Positions 1 through 9,006 are shown, numbered from the stretch's first letter. The stretch: 21,638 nt of DNA from MGIIb-O3 sp046710875 (GCA_046710875.1 JBKEHQ010000014.1:1-21638); one strand, 5' to 3'. Numbers and translations are program-made. Notes: generated from the letters alone by a model not told the origin.

Positions 1-3000
1 GGATTGAGGGCCTACCTGAAGGCCTGATTTTCAATAGTACTACTGGAATAATTTCAGGTACGCCGATTAATACAGATTTAACTGGGACAGAAATTACAAT
101 CTATTCTAATAGCTCAACATCATCATATATTTTTAATTTAACAATATTCGTAGTTTCTAAGTCACCAACTATAGCAGGTATATCGATTATGGCATATCCA
201 TCAGGCGGAAATGGAGGAGGATATACTCAACATGAATATGATTCCCAAGGAAATCTATATTATTATGGAAAATATAATTATAATTCTCAATGGGCTACCG
301 ATGGTATATCGGTTAGTTCAGGACTCAATGCTAATGATGTATATGTTGCAAAAAGATATAGTAACGGGACATGGGCTTGGGTTACGACTATTGATAGTTC
401 TTCTACCGTCTCTTCAGGTGAGTTAGCTTTGGACGATAATGGAAATTCATATATTCTCGGACATAGTGATGGTTCGATAGATTTGCCTGGTAGTGAATGG
501 GATTTACCCTCACGTAGATCAGCATTTGTCATATCTATAGATAATTTAGGAGAAATTAGATGGTCAAAAGCCATGCATAATACAGCAAATAGTACTGCTG
601 TAATATGGGATTTGGATACTATAGCAGATAACACAGCTGCGGCAGCCAACATCCATATCAATAATATTACAGAAGAAATTACATTTTCTGGACAGTTTTA
701 TTCGACATTGCAATCAGAAAGCGGCAGGAATATCACATTGGGCAACATAACTATGGAAATATCAGAGTCCCTTTGTAATTATAAAAGACCATTTGTAGTT
801 AGGATGAATTCAGCAGGAGAATTTATGTGGATCCAAACGCCAGAGTTAACTACATCTTACTCACCAATTTTACAGAGTATGACTGTTCAAGAAAGTGGTA
901 TAGTTAATTTATTTTGGAAACAATATGGTACTATTAATTTAGGAAACGATACCTTTGGAGAAATTGGAAAATATAGTTTTATCATAGGCAATATTGATTC
1001 ATCTGGCAACTGGTTCAGTAGCAATATCATTTCAGAAGATTCAGGATCTAAATTTTCATCAACAGCCTTTAATGCAAAAATGAATATATTGGAGGACGGA
1101 GATTTAATAATTTCAATATGGAGTTTGTCAGATATATCTCAATTAACAATTTCTGAGGAATATCATTGGTTTAATGATACATGCTTAGATAGTTTACTTC
1201 TATTAAGACTTGATAGCATGGATGGAGAATTAAAGAATAGTAAAGAAATATGTTTAGTCAACAATGGTGCACATTATTCACAGTATCATAGTAAGGTAGA
1301 GGTAGACTCTCAAGATAAAATATGGTTATTTATTGGCAATAACCAATATAACCTTGGAAATCACCATAGAATAATGAGGCTTGATAGTAATTTTAATACT
1401 GATTTTGAGGAGTATATGGTAAATGGCGTTAACCCTGCAAGTTCGTTTGTCACATTGTGGTCTGATGTAACATTTGATAGTTATGATAACCCATTGATTT
1501 CATTCTACTGCTCAACATCCAATTTGTATTGGGACGGAACCTATGTCCCCTACACTAGTCAATATAAAACTATATTCATGGTAGATAGAATATCACACAC
1601 AATAAATGGTGCCAGCCCCGTCTATGGCGAGTCAATAATGTATGGAATTTCGGGACTCAGTGCAATGGGAGGCATTGATCAAATTGATAGCTATCAAATA
1701 TCTCCCAGTTTACCAGAGGGATTAAATTTTGATGAATCTACTGGAATAATATCGGGAATTGGCCTCACAAATTCATCTTTAACAAATTATACCATATGGG
1801 TAAATGATACACAAATGGGCAATCAACAGTTAATTGTTTCATTTGATGTAAGAAATGGCAAGCCAACAGTCACATACAACCAAACTGAATTTATTTTTGA
1901 GAGAGGTTTGGAAATAGTTTCCATCATACCAACTGAAATAAATGGTTCTATTGTTTCATGGAATGTAGTCCCTGCCCTACCTGATGGTTTAAACTTAGGA
2001 GAGTTAAATGGAACTATTTGGGGCACCCCTATTGTAAATCTTACTTCGACAATATTCAATTTACAAGTAAGCAGTGATGGAGCTACAAGAGATATATATT
2101 TTAATTTCACAATTAATGAACCACTAGCGATAATAGCATATGGGAATGGAACATACATAGTGGGAAGAGATTCATCTGTTAGCATATATCCAACGCTTGG
2201 AGGAGGAGAGGTTGCCACATTTGCAATTACTCCTACTACTTTACCAATGGGCCTTACATTCAACTCCGAAACTGGAAGTATTACAGGTACACCCCTATTA
2301 GTTGTTGGAGAAGTAAACTACACTGTTTGGGCCAATAATACAGGAGGGGCGGTAAATACCACTTTCACATTAACTGTAACAGGCAGCGGAATTAGTTTAT
2401 CATTTCCAACCTCATCCATACAGTTAGTAAATGGAACTGAAATGCAACCAATTGCAGGACAGACAGCAGGATCCGCTCCTAATTCTTGGGAGATATCTCC
2501 AGAATTACCAATTGGGTTAGAGTTTGGAAATTCAAATGGAACTATTTGGGGCACCCCAGGTGAATTTATGAATGCCACAACTTACACAATATGGGCAAAT
2601 ACAACTGGTGGAGAAACATCAAACGCTCAATTAATAATATCCGTATTAATTGATACTGATGGAGATGGAAATGCCGATATTACTGATTTAGATGATGATA
2701 ATGATGGATGGAGCGACATTAGTGAAAATAATTGTGGAAATGATCCCTTAGATAATAATAATTATCCAAGTGATGCTGATGGTGATGGCATTTGTGATAA
2801 TTTAGATACTAATAATGATTCAATAATAGTCATCTTATATCCATTAAGTGAATTAAATGTGACAGTCAATGAAAGTATGACTCCCTTAATTCCAATTACT
2901 TCAGGAGGAGACATTACTAGTTGGGAAATATATCCAAGTTTACCTTCAGCAATTGAATTAGATAATTCCACAGGAATTATTTCCGGAATGGCTACAACCA

Positions 3001-6000
3001 TCTTTAATCAATCTTTACATACCATATGGGCAAATAATTCCATATATTCTGGTTATTTTAATATTACAATAATTTCATCATTACTAGATACGGATAATGA
3101 TGGCATTCCCGATGAGACTGATTTAGACGATGATAATGATGGATGGAGTGATATTGATGAAGATGCATGTCTAACAGATACATTAGATGAAGAAGATATG
3201 CCAATAGACACTGATGGAGATGGAATTTGTGATGGTGCAGATCCAAATGATGACTCCGAAATATTCTTTAGTTATCCATTCAATGAATTAGATATTACCG
3301 TAAATAGTTCAATCTCATTAAATCCCTATACTACAGGCGGAAGTGTTTTGACTTGGGAAATATATCCCCAATTACCTCTGAATATGGAATTTAATTCGGA
3401 TAATGGATTAATTTTTGGTACACCCGTATCAGAATTTTCACCTACTAATTTCACAATATGGGCTAATAACTCCCAATATTCAGCATTATTTAGTTTAGAA
3501 CTCTCTGCTTCACTATTAGATAGCGATAACGATGGATATCCAGATGAAACTGATCCAGATGATGATGATGATGGATGGAGCGATATTGATGAATTGAATT
3601 GTTCAAGTAATCCATTGCTATTCACAAGTGTACCGTTAGATGGAGATTCAGACAATATATGTGATAATTTAGACGATGTTGATGATGGAGAAATATATTT
3701 GACTTATTCTAGTGTTTCTCAGAACTTATTTGTAAATGAGCCTATGGACGTCTTAGTAGCTACAGTTTATGGTGCAGACGTACGAGAATGGGAAATTAGT
3801 CCGGAACTACCTTTGGGCCTTAATTTAGATTCAGGATTAGCATATAGGTCACTGTCTACGGTAGGAACTGGATCAATTTCTGGCTCCCCAATGTTTGAAT
3901 TCCCATTAACAACATTCACTGTGTGGGCCAATAACTCACAAAATAGCGATTCTATCTTAATTACATTAAAATCATCAATTCCCGACTTAGATGACAGTTA
4001 TTTTGATTTGTTATACCTTGAAGATGATGTTGATTTGATTATAGAATTTGATGAAATATATCTTGAACCGCAAATATTTGGAGGGAATGTTACAAATTGG
4101 AGTATAGCACCTCTGATGCCCGATGGACTAATATTTAATTTTACAAATGGAGTAATATCTGGAGCGCCATTAATTACATTCAATGATACCATATTTTCAA
4201 TCTCTGCAAGTAATTCTATCCATATAGATATATTTAATCTAACAGTATCTGCAGAATATCTAGATAGTGATTTAGATGGAATTCCTGACATAATAGATGA
4301 AGACGATGACAACGATGGATGGAATGATACTATTGAGATTGAGTGCGGCACTGAGCCATTGGAATTGTACATGTCTCCGGACGATCTAGATGGAGATGGA
4401 ATATGCAATATCTTAGATTCAATTGATGATTCTCCGATTCTTTTCTTTTATCCTAATGACAAAATAGTTGCAATAGTAGGAGAAGAAATTCAACCTATTA
4501 TTCCAAGAATTGCACCTTCGGGTGGCGATATAATAGAATATAGTGTGATACCGAATTTACCTGATGGTTTAATTTTAGATCCCTTTACAGGAATTATTTC
4601 TGGTACGCCATTAGTACAGTATAATCATTTAATCTTGGAGTACTCCCATACAGTAATAGCAATTAATGGCCAATATAACTTTTCTTATACTGTAGATTTC
4701 GACATAATTCCAGAAGTAATTGAGGATTTAGACTCGGATGGAGATGGGTGGAACGATCAGGATGAGTTGGATTGTAATACTTCCATTATTGATAATGAAT
4801 CATACCCAAATGATATTGATAAAGATGGTAAGTGTGACTATGTAGATGATGATGATGATGGAGATGGGAGGGCAGATGACATAGATGCATTTGCTAATGA
4901 TTCATTCGCATGGGATGACACAGATGGAGATGGAATTCCTGATGAAGTTAATTGCAAATATGCAACAAATTCAAGTTTTTGTATATCATTAAATTTAATA
5001 TCTGATGATGATGATGATGATGATGGCTGGAATGATACTGAAGAAATAAATTGTGCAACAAATCCAAAGGATAATTATAGCACTCCATTAGATGATGATG
5101 GCAATGGTATTTGTGATTATTTGGAGTTAGAAGAAATAACTTCAAATAAAATATATTGGGTAATATGTTTTCCATTAGTTTTACTATTATTATTATTATT
5201 GTGGCTATTGAATCCATGGGGTGTAAATGATGATGAAATTAGAGGCCCAGAGCCACCATATACCAGTTCATCCCATAAGTTCGCATCTGGAACTGGCGAA
5301 TATGAAAATCCTTTCATATTGAAACAATTGAATGGAATAAGACCAGGAGGAAGTGCAGAAAGTCTTGAATTGATTAAAATCACAAATATAACTCCTAGAC
5401 TAAGAATTGATTTTATTAATCTCTCCGAAGGAGATTACAGTAACTTCAGCATGAAGGAAATGAAGGCCAATTCAAGAGGAGAGATAGAATTCAGATTACA
5501 ATTTACAGATATCAATAATACTCAAGTTGATACAACATATAATGCATTGCTGAGAGTCGGGAGAGCATCTGTTTACTTCAGTTGGACAGTTGGAGTTGTA
5601 ATTCCGGAATTGGAATCTAAATTTGAAGAATTACCAAAGAATATTGAGATAAATGAAGTATTTGATGATGACGATTTTGACGAAGATTTTGATAATGAAC
5701 CTGAAATTGAAGAAATTATCGCAGATGATGAACCTGAAATTGAAGAAATTATCGTAGATGATGCCCCTGAAACCGCCACACAAACTAAAATCACAAAAGA
5801 GGAGAAGAAAATTCAAGATTTAGCAAGAGTGGCTTCAAATGCCAGTAGCATTGACTTTGAAACAATAGGGCATACAGCCAGATCGGAAATTATGTCTGAA
5901 TATTCCCCAGGTAATTCCAAAATTACTTTATCAGATGCGTCACAATTTCCAAAATCCGGTAATGCATACATCAATGATGAAGATGGAGATATTTTTATCA

Positions 6001-6281
6001 GTTGGACGGATAAAAATGATAATAGTTTGATTGGAGTAATTGGGATGAAAAGGGACTTTAGACAAGGAGCAGTACTCATAAATAGAGATAATTTACAAGA
6101 AATTTCTGGAATAGGGCCATTTATTGAACAAAAATTAAATGCGTTGGGAATATTTACCTTCGAACAAATATCGAAAATGGATTCGGAAATTGAAGAACAG
6201 GTAAATATTGCAATTGAGTTCTTTCCCGGGCGAGTTAAGAGAGATGAATGGTCAAGGCAAGCGTATGATTTCAATAATTAA
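1..6281 (+). CDS. Giant modular surface protein, 5'-partial: propeller-like region, putative-Ig and TSP3 repeats, membrane span, C-terminal helix-hairpin-helix
   Basis: The frame is open from the first full codon at base 3, and the 62 residues before the first Met (189) already contain a putative-Ig signature (LPEGLIFNSTTGIISGTP). The gene therefore starts left of the window and 189 is not its start. Numbering visible residues from base 3: about 63-540 hold repeated DxxGN...GxI-type blades like SBBP beta-propeller repeats. From about 560 to 1540 there are He_PIG-like domains, each with an LPxGLxxxxxTGxIxGTP core, mixed from about 884 onward with Asp-rich calcium-binding repeats of TSP3 type (DxDGDGxxD). 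Residues 1718-1740 form one hydrophobic span (YWVICFPLVL...). About 350 residues follow it: a beta-rich segment, an acidic linker with two near-identical 11-residue repeats, an FPxSG-type beta motif near 1980, and a final helix-hairpin-helix (ISGIGPFIEQKLNALGIFTF). Inferred role: a calcium-stiffened cell-surface protein or adhesin anchored in the membrane, with its C terminus probably inside. The ligand is unknown. Confidence 0.9.
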   Translation, partial: IEGLPEGLIFNSTTGIISGTPINTDLTGTEITIYSNSSTSSYIFNLTIFVVSKSPTIAGISIMAYPSGGNGGGYTQHEYDSQGNLYYYGKYNYNSQWATDGISVSSGLNANDVYVAKRYSNGTWAWVTTIDSSSTVSSGELALDDNGNSYILGHSDGSIDLPGSEWDLPSRRSAFVISIDNLGEIRWSKAMHNTANSTAVIWDLDTIADNTAAAANIHINNITEEITFSGQFYSTLQSESGRNITLGNITMEISESLCNYKRPFVVRMNSAGEFMWIQTPELTTSYSPILQSMTVQESGIVNLFWKQYGTINLGNDTFGEIGKYSFIIGNIDSSGNWFSSNIISEDSGSKFSSTAFNAKMNILEDGDLIISIWSLSDISQLTISEEYHWFNDTCLDSLLLLRLDSMDGELKNSKEICLVNNGAHYSQYHSKVEVDSQDKIWLFIGNNQYNLGNHHRIMRLDSNFNTDFEEYMVNGVNPASSFVTLWSDVTFDSYDNPLISFYCSTSNLYWDGTYVPYTSQYKTIFMVDRISHTINGASPVYGESIMYGISGLSAMGGIDQIDSYQISPSLPEGLNFDESTGIISGIGLTNSSLTNYTIWVNDTQMGNQQLIVSFDVRNGKPTVTYNQTEFIFERGLEIVSIIPTEINGSIVSWNVVPALPDGLNLGELNGTIWGTPIVNLTSTIFNLQVSSDGATRDIYFNFTINEPLAIIAYGNGTYIVGRDSSVSIYPTLGGGEVATFAITPTTLPMGLTFNSETGSITGTPLLVVGEVNYTVWANNTGGAVNTTFTLTVTGSGISLSFPTSSIQLVNGTEMQPIAGQTAGSAPNSWEISPELPIGLEFGNSNGTIWGTPGEFMNATTYTIWANTTGGETSNAQLIISVLIDTDGDGNADITDLDDDNDGWSDISENNCGNDPLDNNNYPSDADGDGICDNLDTNNDSIIVILYPLSELNVTVNESMTPLIPITSGGDITSWEIYPSLPSAIELDNSTGIISGMATTIFNQSLHTIWANNSIYSGYFNITIISSLLDTDNDGIPDETDLDDDNDGWSDIDEDACLTDTLDEEDMPIDTDGDGICDGADPNDDSEIFFSYPFNELDITVNSSISLNPYTTGGSVLTWEIYPQLPLNMEFNSDNGLIFGTPVSEFSPTNFTIWANNSQYSALFSLELSASLLDSDNDGYPDETDPDDDDDGWSDIDELNCSSNPLLFTSVPLDGDSDNICDNLDDVDDGEIYLTYSSVSQNLFVNEPMDVLVATVYGADVREWEISPELPLGLNLDSGLAYRSLSTVGTGSISGSPMFEFPLTTFTVWANNSQNSDSILITLKSSIPDLDDSYFDLLYLEDDVDLIIEFDEIYLEPQIFGGNVTNWSIAPLMPDGLIFNFTNGVISGAPLITFNDTIFSISASNSIHIDIFNLTVSAEYLDSDLDGIPDIIDEDDDNDGWNDTIEIECGTEPLELYMSPDDLDGDGICNILDSIDDSPILFFYPNDKIVAIVGEEIQPIIPRIAPSGGDIIEYSVIPNLPDGLILDPFTGIISGTPLVQYNHLILEYSHTVIAINGQYNFSYTVDFDIIPEVIEDLDSDGDGWNDQDELDCNTSIIDNESYPNDIDKDGKCDYVDDDDDGDGRADDIDAFANDSFAWDDTDGDGIPDEVNCKYATNSSFCISLNLISDDDDDDDGWNDTEEINCATNPKDNYSTPLDDDGNGICDYLELEEITSNKIYWVICFPLVLLLLLLLWLLNPWGVNDDEIRGPEPPYTSSSHKFASGTGEYENPFILKQLNGIRPGGSAESLELIKITNITPRLRIDFINLSEGDYSNFSMKEMKANSRGEIEFRLQFTDINNTQVDTTYNALLRVGRASVYFSWTVGVVIPELESKFEELPKNIEINEVFDDDDFDEDFDNEPEIEEIIADDEPEIEEIIVDDAPETATQTKITKEEKKIQDLARVASNASSIDFETIGHTARSEIMSEYSPGNSKITLSDASQFPKSGNAYINDEDGDIFISWTDKNDNSLIGVIGMKRDFRQGAVLINRDNLQEISGIGPFIEQKLNALGIFTFEQISKMDSEIEEQVNIAIEFFPGRVKRDEWSRQAYDFNN
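2652..5115 (+). repeat. Alternating putative-Ig / TSP3 Asp-rich protein repeats
   Basis: Asp-rich repeat blocks start near 2652, 3087, 3519, 4263 and 4731, with further Asp-rich copies near 4911 and 4998. The first three are spaced 435 and 432 nt apart (about 145 residues). Each of the first three carries the pattern DxDxDG...DDD(N/D)DGWSD(I)xE followed by a Cys pair and a second DGxGxxCD-type loop. He_PIG cores lie between them (about 2920, 3351, 3787, 4096 and 4536). The 741-nt step from 3519 to 4263 holds two He_PIG cores, so one TSP3 block is missing or was never there. The repeats are diverged at DNA level, which points to old duplications. Bound calcium would rigidify the stalk; this is known for TSP3 repeats and inferred here. 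Confidence 0.75.
5697..5762 (+). repeat. Two tandem 33-nt in-frame repeats in the acidic linker
   Basis: Bases 5697-5729 and 5730-5762 are identical except for one C/T difference. They encode EPEIEEIIADD and EPEIEEIIVDD. They lie in the acidic linker after the membrane span of the giant surface protein. The near identity suggests a recent duplication. Confidence 0.9.
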
Positions 6282-6302
6282 TTGAAAAAAATAATTTTCA
6301 AT
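6281..6302 (+). terminator. Hairpin directly after the giant gene
   Basis: ATTGAAAA (6281-6288) and TTTTCAAT (6295-6302) form a perfect 8-bp inverted repeat around a 6-nt loop, beginning at the last base of the TAA stop. It may be a 3'-end structure or stability element. Archaeal termination usually depends on T-runs rather than hairpins, so calling it a terminator is tentative. Confidence 0.35.
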
Positions 6303-6312
6303 CATTAGACAG

Positions 6313-6322
6313 TAATTAAATA
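6313..6322 (+). promoter_or_regulatory. Possible TATA box and Shine-Dalgarno for mscS
   Basis: An AT-rich element (AATTAAATAG) lies about 35-44 nt before the ATG at 6357. Transcription starting about 25 nt downstream of it would give a short leader that includes GGAGTG at 6344-6349, 7 nt before that ATG. No experimental support is visible. Confidence 0.3.
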
Positions 6323-6356
6323 GAGATGGATTTTGCGTATAATAGGAGTGAATAGG

Positions 6357-7700
6357 ATGGCAGAAGATACTGATGATTTATTTACTCCAATAACTGAATT
6401 GGTGCAACAGATAGTTGACCTAGGAGTGATTTACCAAATTGGATTTTGTTTGGGAATAGTAATATTATCATTATTAATTGTTAAATTGGTTATTACAAAA
6501 ATAGCATGGAGTATTGTAAAGAAAACAAAAAATGACTGGGATAATGCTGCCCTAATACCCATAATAAATAGAATATATGTATTTGTTTTAGCCTTAGGAA
6601 TCGAAATCTCAATCGATTGGATTGATGGCGAAGGAGAGGGTTTGATTTATTCAAACGTAGAACCGTATTTTTCAGCTACATATATACTTCTAACTACCTC
6701 ACTAATTAGCGTAGGCATAAAATATGTCATTCCAGCAATATTTGATAAATATACTGTAAATAAATCTGTAACCGTAACCGGAGGAAACCCAATAATGGTT
6801 TTTATCTCAAGAGGAATAGTATGGTTCATAGGATTGAACTTAGCACTAGACATAGTGGGAATAGAATTATTTGGTATATTAGCGTCATTAGCAGTATTCT
6901 CACTAATTATAGGTCTGGCAGTACAGCAAACTTTAGGAAATATAGTTAACTCATTCATGCTTGCAATAGATCAACCATTTGAGGTTGGAGATAGAATAGA
7001 AGTAGATGGAATTCAGGGTAATGTAGTATCTGTAGGGATACTGTCAACTAAGATATTGACATTCACAGAACAATTAGTCATAATTCCCAATAATAGATTA
7101 ATAGATTCAACGATTACTAATTTTGCTAGAGGTGGCGGCGATGGAGTTGCAACTAGAGTTTCATTACATATGGACATCGGAGTAGATTATGATGAAAATT
7201 CAGCCCATGTAAAGCAAGTAATAACAGCGGTTGCAAGAAAGTGCAAATTTGTTAATGAAGATCCAGCCCCAAGAGTATTACTTAGAGAACTAGGTGACTT
7301 TGCAAAAATCTTCAGATTATATACTTGGATCGAAGACTATGATGATGAGTTCTTTGCAAAGGATTGGTTATTAAGGGAAATTGATATTAGATTTGGAATT
7401 GAAGGAATAAGTATACCTTACCCAGTTTCAGTTGAGTTAGAAAATAAACCGTCTCCATTTGGCGATAGTGAACATTCATTAGAAAGGAGGATGAGAAGAA
7501 AAAGTAGCAGACAGCAAGTGGCAACAATGACTATGGCAAGAGATGAGTCGGCCCTGATGGCTGAAAGAGACGAAATGAAAAAGGAATTAGAATACTTGCA
7601 AACTCAAATTATTCAAGGTGATCTGAAACGTACTGAAAAAGAAAATATTGAAAATGATATTCGAAGTTTAGAAGTCGTTTTGGCCCAATTCTCTGATTAG
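6357..7700 (+). CDS. mscS: MscS-family small-conductance mechanosensitive channel
   Basis: This is a membrane channel that opens on rising membrane tension and releases solutes during hypo-osmotic shock. The ATG at 6357 (447 aa) is preferred over an upstream in-frame TTG at 6333 because GGAGTG lies 7 nt before it. Hydrophobic helices are visible near residues 25-48, 70-86, 105-128 and 145-165. The Gly/Ala-rich pore helix is about 173-200. It runs into the family hallmark segment LAVQQTLGNIVNSFMLAIDQ and the beta domain (PFEVGDRIEVDG...VIIPNNRLI, about 207-250). A mixed alpha/beta cytoplasmic domain follows, ending in a charged coiled coil (about 400-447, MAERDEMKKELEYLQ). The coiled-coil tail is an extension beyond the minimal MscS fold and may aid oligomerisation. 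The gene lies 75 nt after the giant surface-protein gene. A functional link is possible, though neighbourhood is the only evidence. Confidence 0.93.
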   Translation: MAEDTDDLFTPITELVQQIVDLGVIYQIGFCLGIVILSLLIVKLVITKIAWSIVKKTKNDWDNAALIPIINRIYVFVLALGIEISIDWIDGEGEGLIYSNVEPYFSATYILLTTSLISVGIKYVIPAIFDKYTVNKSVTVTGGNPIMVFISRGIVWFIGLNLALDIVGIELFGILASLAVFSLIIGLAVQQTLGNIVNSFMLAIDQPFEVGDRIEVDGIQGNVVSVGILSTKILTFTEQLVIIPNNRLIDSTITNFARGGGDGVATRVSLHMDIGVDYDENSAHVKQVITAVARKCKFVNEDPAPRVLLRELGDFAKIFRLYTWIEDYDDEFFAKDWLLREIDIRFGIEGISIPYPVSVELENKPSPFGDSEHSLERRMRRKSSRQQVATMTMARDESALMAERDEMKKELEYLQTQIIQGDLKRTEKENIENDIRSLEVVLAQFSD

Positions 7701-7707
7701 TATCAAC

Positions 7708-7717
7708 AATTAATTTA
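7708..7717 (+). promoter_or_regulatory. TATA-like box for leaderless topoisomerase IB transcript
   Basis: AATTAATTTA is centred about 28 nt before the ATG at 7741, the spacing expected if transcription starts at or just before the start codon. There is no Shine-Dalgarno sequence before this ATG, which fits a leaderless mRNA. Confidence 0.4.
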
Positions 7718-7740
7718 GCCTTCCTAGTTATCCGAGCAAT

Positions 7741-8997
7741 ATGGGAATCGATACTGCGACCTCTGCAAAAGAGGCTGGTTTGATAATATCAGATAGAACT
7801 CAACCAGGAATAACAAGAGAGATAATTGAAATTACTCCCAAGGAAGAAGGAGACAAGATAAAAATAGAATGGAAATATAAATTTCCTGATGGTGAATTAT
7901 TGAAGAATAAAAGTAGAATTACTATGTTAAATTCACTTGCAGTACCTCCAGCATGGACTGATGTTTGGTTTGATAAAAAAGGAAATGGCCACATACAAGC
8001 AACCGGTTACGATAGTAAAGGCAGATTGCAGTATAGGTACCATCCAGAATGGATCAAAAAAAGGGCTGATGATAAGTTTGCAAACGTAGATGAATTCGCA
8101 GAGAAATTATCAAAATTAAGAAAAAAAGTATCTAAGGATATTAAGATGAAAGGGATGCCAAGGGATAAAACCGTTGCATTGATAATAAAATTGATGGATA
8201 GGTATCATGTAAGAGTAGGATCAGATGAATATGCAAAAGAAAATGAATCATATGGCCTAACAACTTTACAAAATGGCCATTTTAAATATATTAATGGTAC
8301 CAATGACGCATTTTTCAAATTTACAGGCAAATCAGGTAAGGAATGGAAAATTTTAGTAAAAGATAATGAGCTCGTGGAATTAATAAAAGAGTCAAGAAAT
8401 GTTGGACTAAATAAAAATAAGGAAGAATTATTTAGATATGAAGATGAAGATGGAAATGATTTTGACATAAAGGCTGAACATATCAATAAATACATACAAG
8501 ATGCAACAGATTCAGATTATACTGCAAAGCAATTTAGAACATGGGCTGCTTCATGGAAAATGGCTGCAAGATTGGCACTAATTTCAGAAGCCAGCGAAGA
8601 AGAAATATTAGAAATTCCTAAATTGTATGAAAAAGCAAAAAAAGAAAATTTATTAGAATTAGAACCAACAATCTTATGGAAAGAGGATTCAATGGGGAAA
8701 CCTGTAAGGCTGAAAAAACCTGAAGGATTAGTCAAATTAGCAATTAAAGGCGTTTTACCTGGTAAAAAAGATTCTGAAAGAATAGCTACTATGATTGCCA
8801 TCATTGATACCGTTGCCGCTGATTTAGGCAATACTAGGGCTGTATGTAGATCTTCATATATTAGACCTATGTTCTTGGAAGATTGGGAAAAGGGATTATT
8901 CATGGAAAGGTGGAAAACATCTTCTAAAAAAGATAGTGCATCAGAATTATCTCGTGAAGAATCAACTGCTTTTCATTACATGAGAACTCACGAATGA
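7741..8997 (+). CDS. DNA topoisomerase IB (bacterial/poxvirus type)
   Basis: This enzyme relaxes positive and negative supercoils by nicking one strand through a 3'-phosphotyrosine link. The N-terminal domain shows IPPAW-like AVPPAW (about 67-72), GHIQATGYDSKGR (83-95) and QYRYHPEW (97-104). The catalytic domain has Arg158 (RVGSDEYAKEN), Lys197 (FTGKSG), Arg266 (QFRTW), Asn364 (LGNT, at the place His holds in the poxvirus enzyme) and the nucleophile Tyr373 (CRSSYIRP). The full set is present, so the protein should be active. At 418 aa it is longer than typical bacterial members (about 350). Roughly 50 extra residues lie between about 283 and 345, and there is a charged C-terminal tail. Archaeal topoisomerase IB is best known from Thaumarchaeota in a eukaryote-like form; this sequence instead matches the compact bacterial/viral type, suggesting transfer. 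The gene ends 9 nt before the tusA-like start. Confidence 0.93.
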   Translation: MGIDTATSAKEAGLIISDRTQPGITREIIEITPKEEGDKIKIEWKYKFPDGELLKNKSRITMLNSLAVPPAWTDVWFDKKGNGHIQATGYDSKGRLQYRYHPEWIKKRADDKFANVDEFAEKLSKLRKKVSKDIKMKGMPRDKTVALIIKLMDRYHVRVGSDEYAKENESYGLTTLQNGHFKYINGTNDAFFKFTGKSGKEWKILVKDNELVELIKESRNVGLNKNKEELFRYEDEDGNDFDIKAEHINKYIQDATDSDYTAKQFRTWAASWKMAARLALISEASEEEILEIPKLYEKAKKENLLELEPTILWKEDSMGKPVRLKKPEGLVKLAIKGVLPGKKDSERIATMIAIIDTVAADLGNTRAVCRSSYIRPMFLEDWEKGLFMERWKTSSKKDSASELSREESTAFHYMRTHE

Positions 8998-9006
8998 GGA
9001 ATTAAA

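Noticed and set aside
4839..5025. GAT repeats as a CRISPR-like or regulatory array
   Set aside because: They are uninterrupted triplets encoding Asp in frame, with no spacers.
1823..5383. Several minus-strand open frames of 60-146 codons opposite the giant gene
   Set aside because: They mirror the repeats of the + strand gene: antisense of GAT and AAT codons gives few stops and His/Ser-rich products. They have no domains or ribosome-binding sites.
5573..6274. Minus-strand frames opposite the acidic linker and the HhH tail
   Set aside because: They are Ser/Ile/Phe-rich low-complexity products of antisense reading through a well-supported protein domain.
8205..8903. Minus-strand frames inside topoisomerase IB
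   Set aside because: The + strand carries all catalytic residues of topoisomerase IB, and the antisense products resemble nothing.
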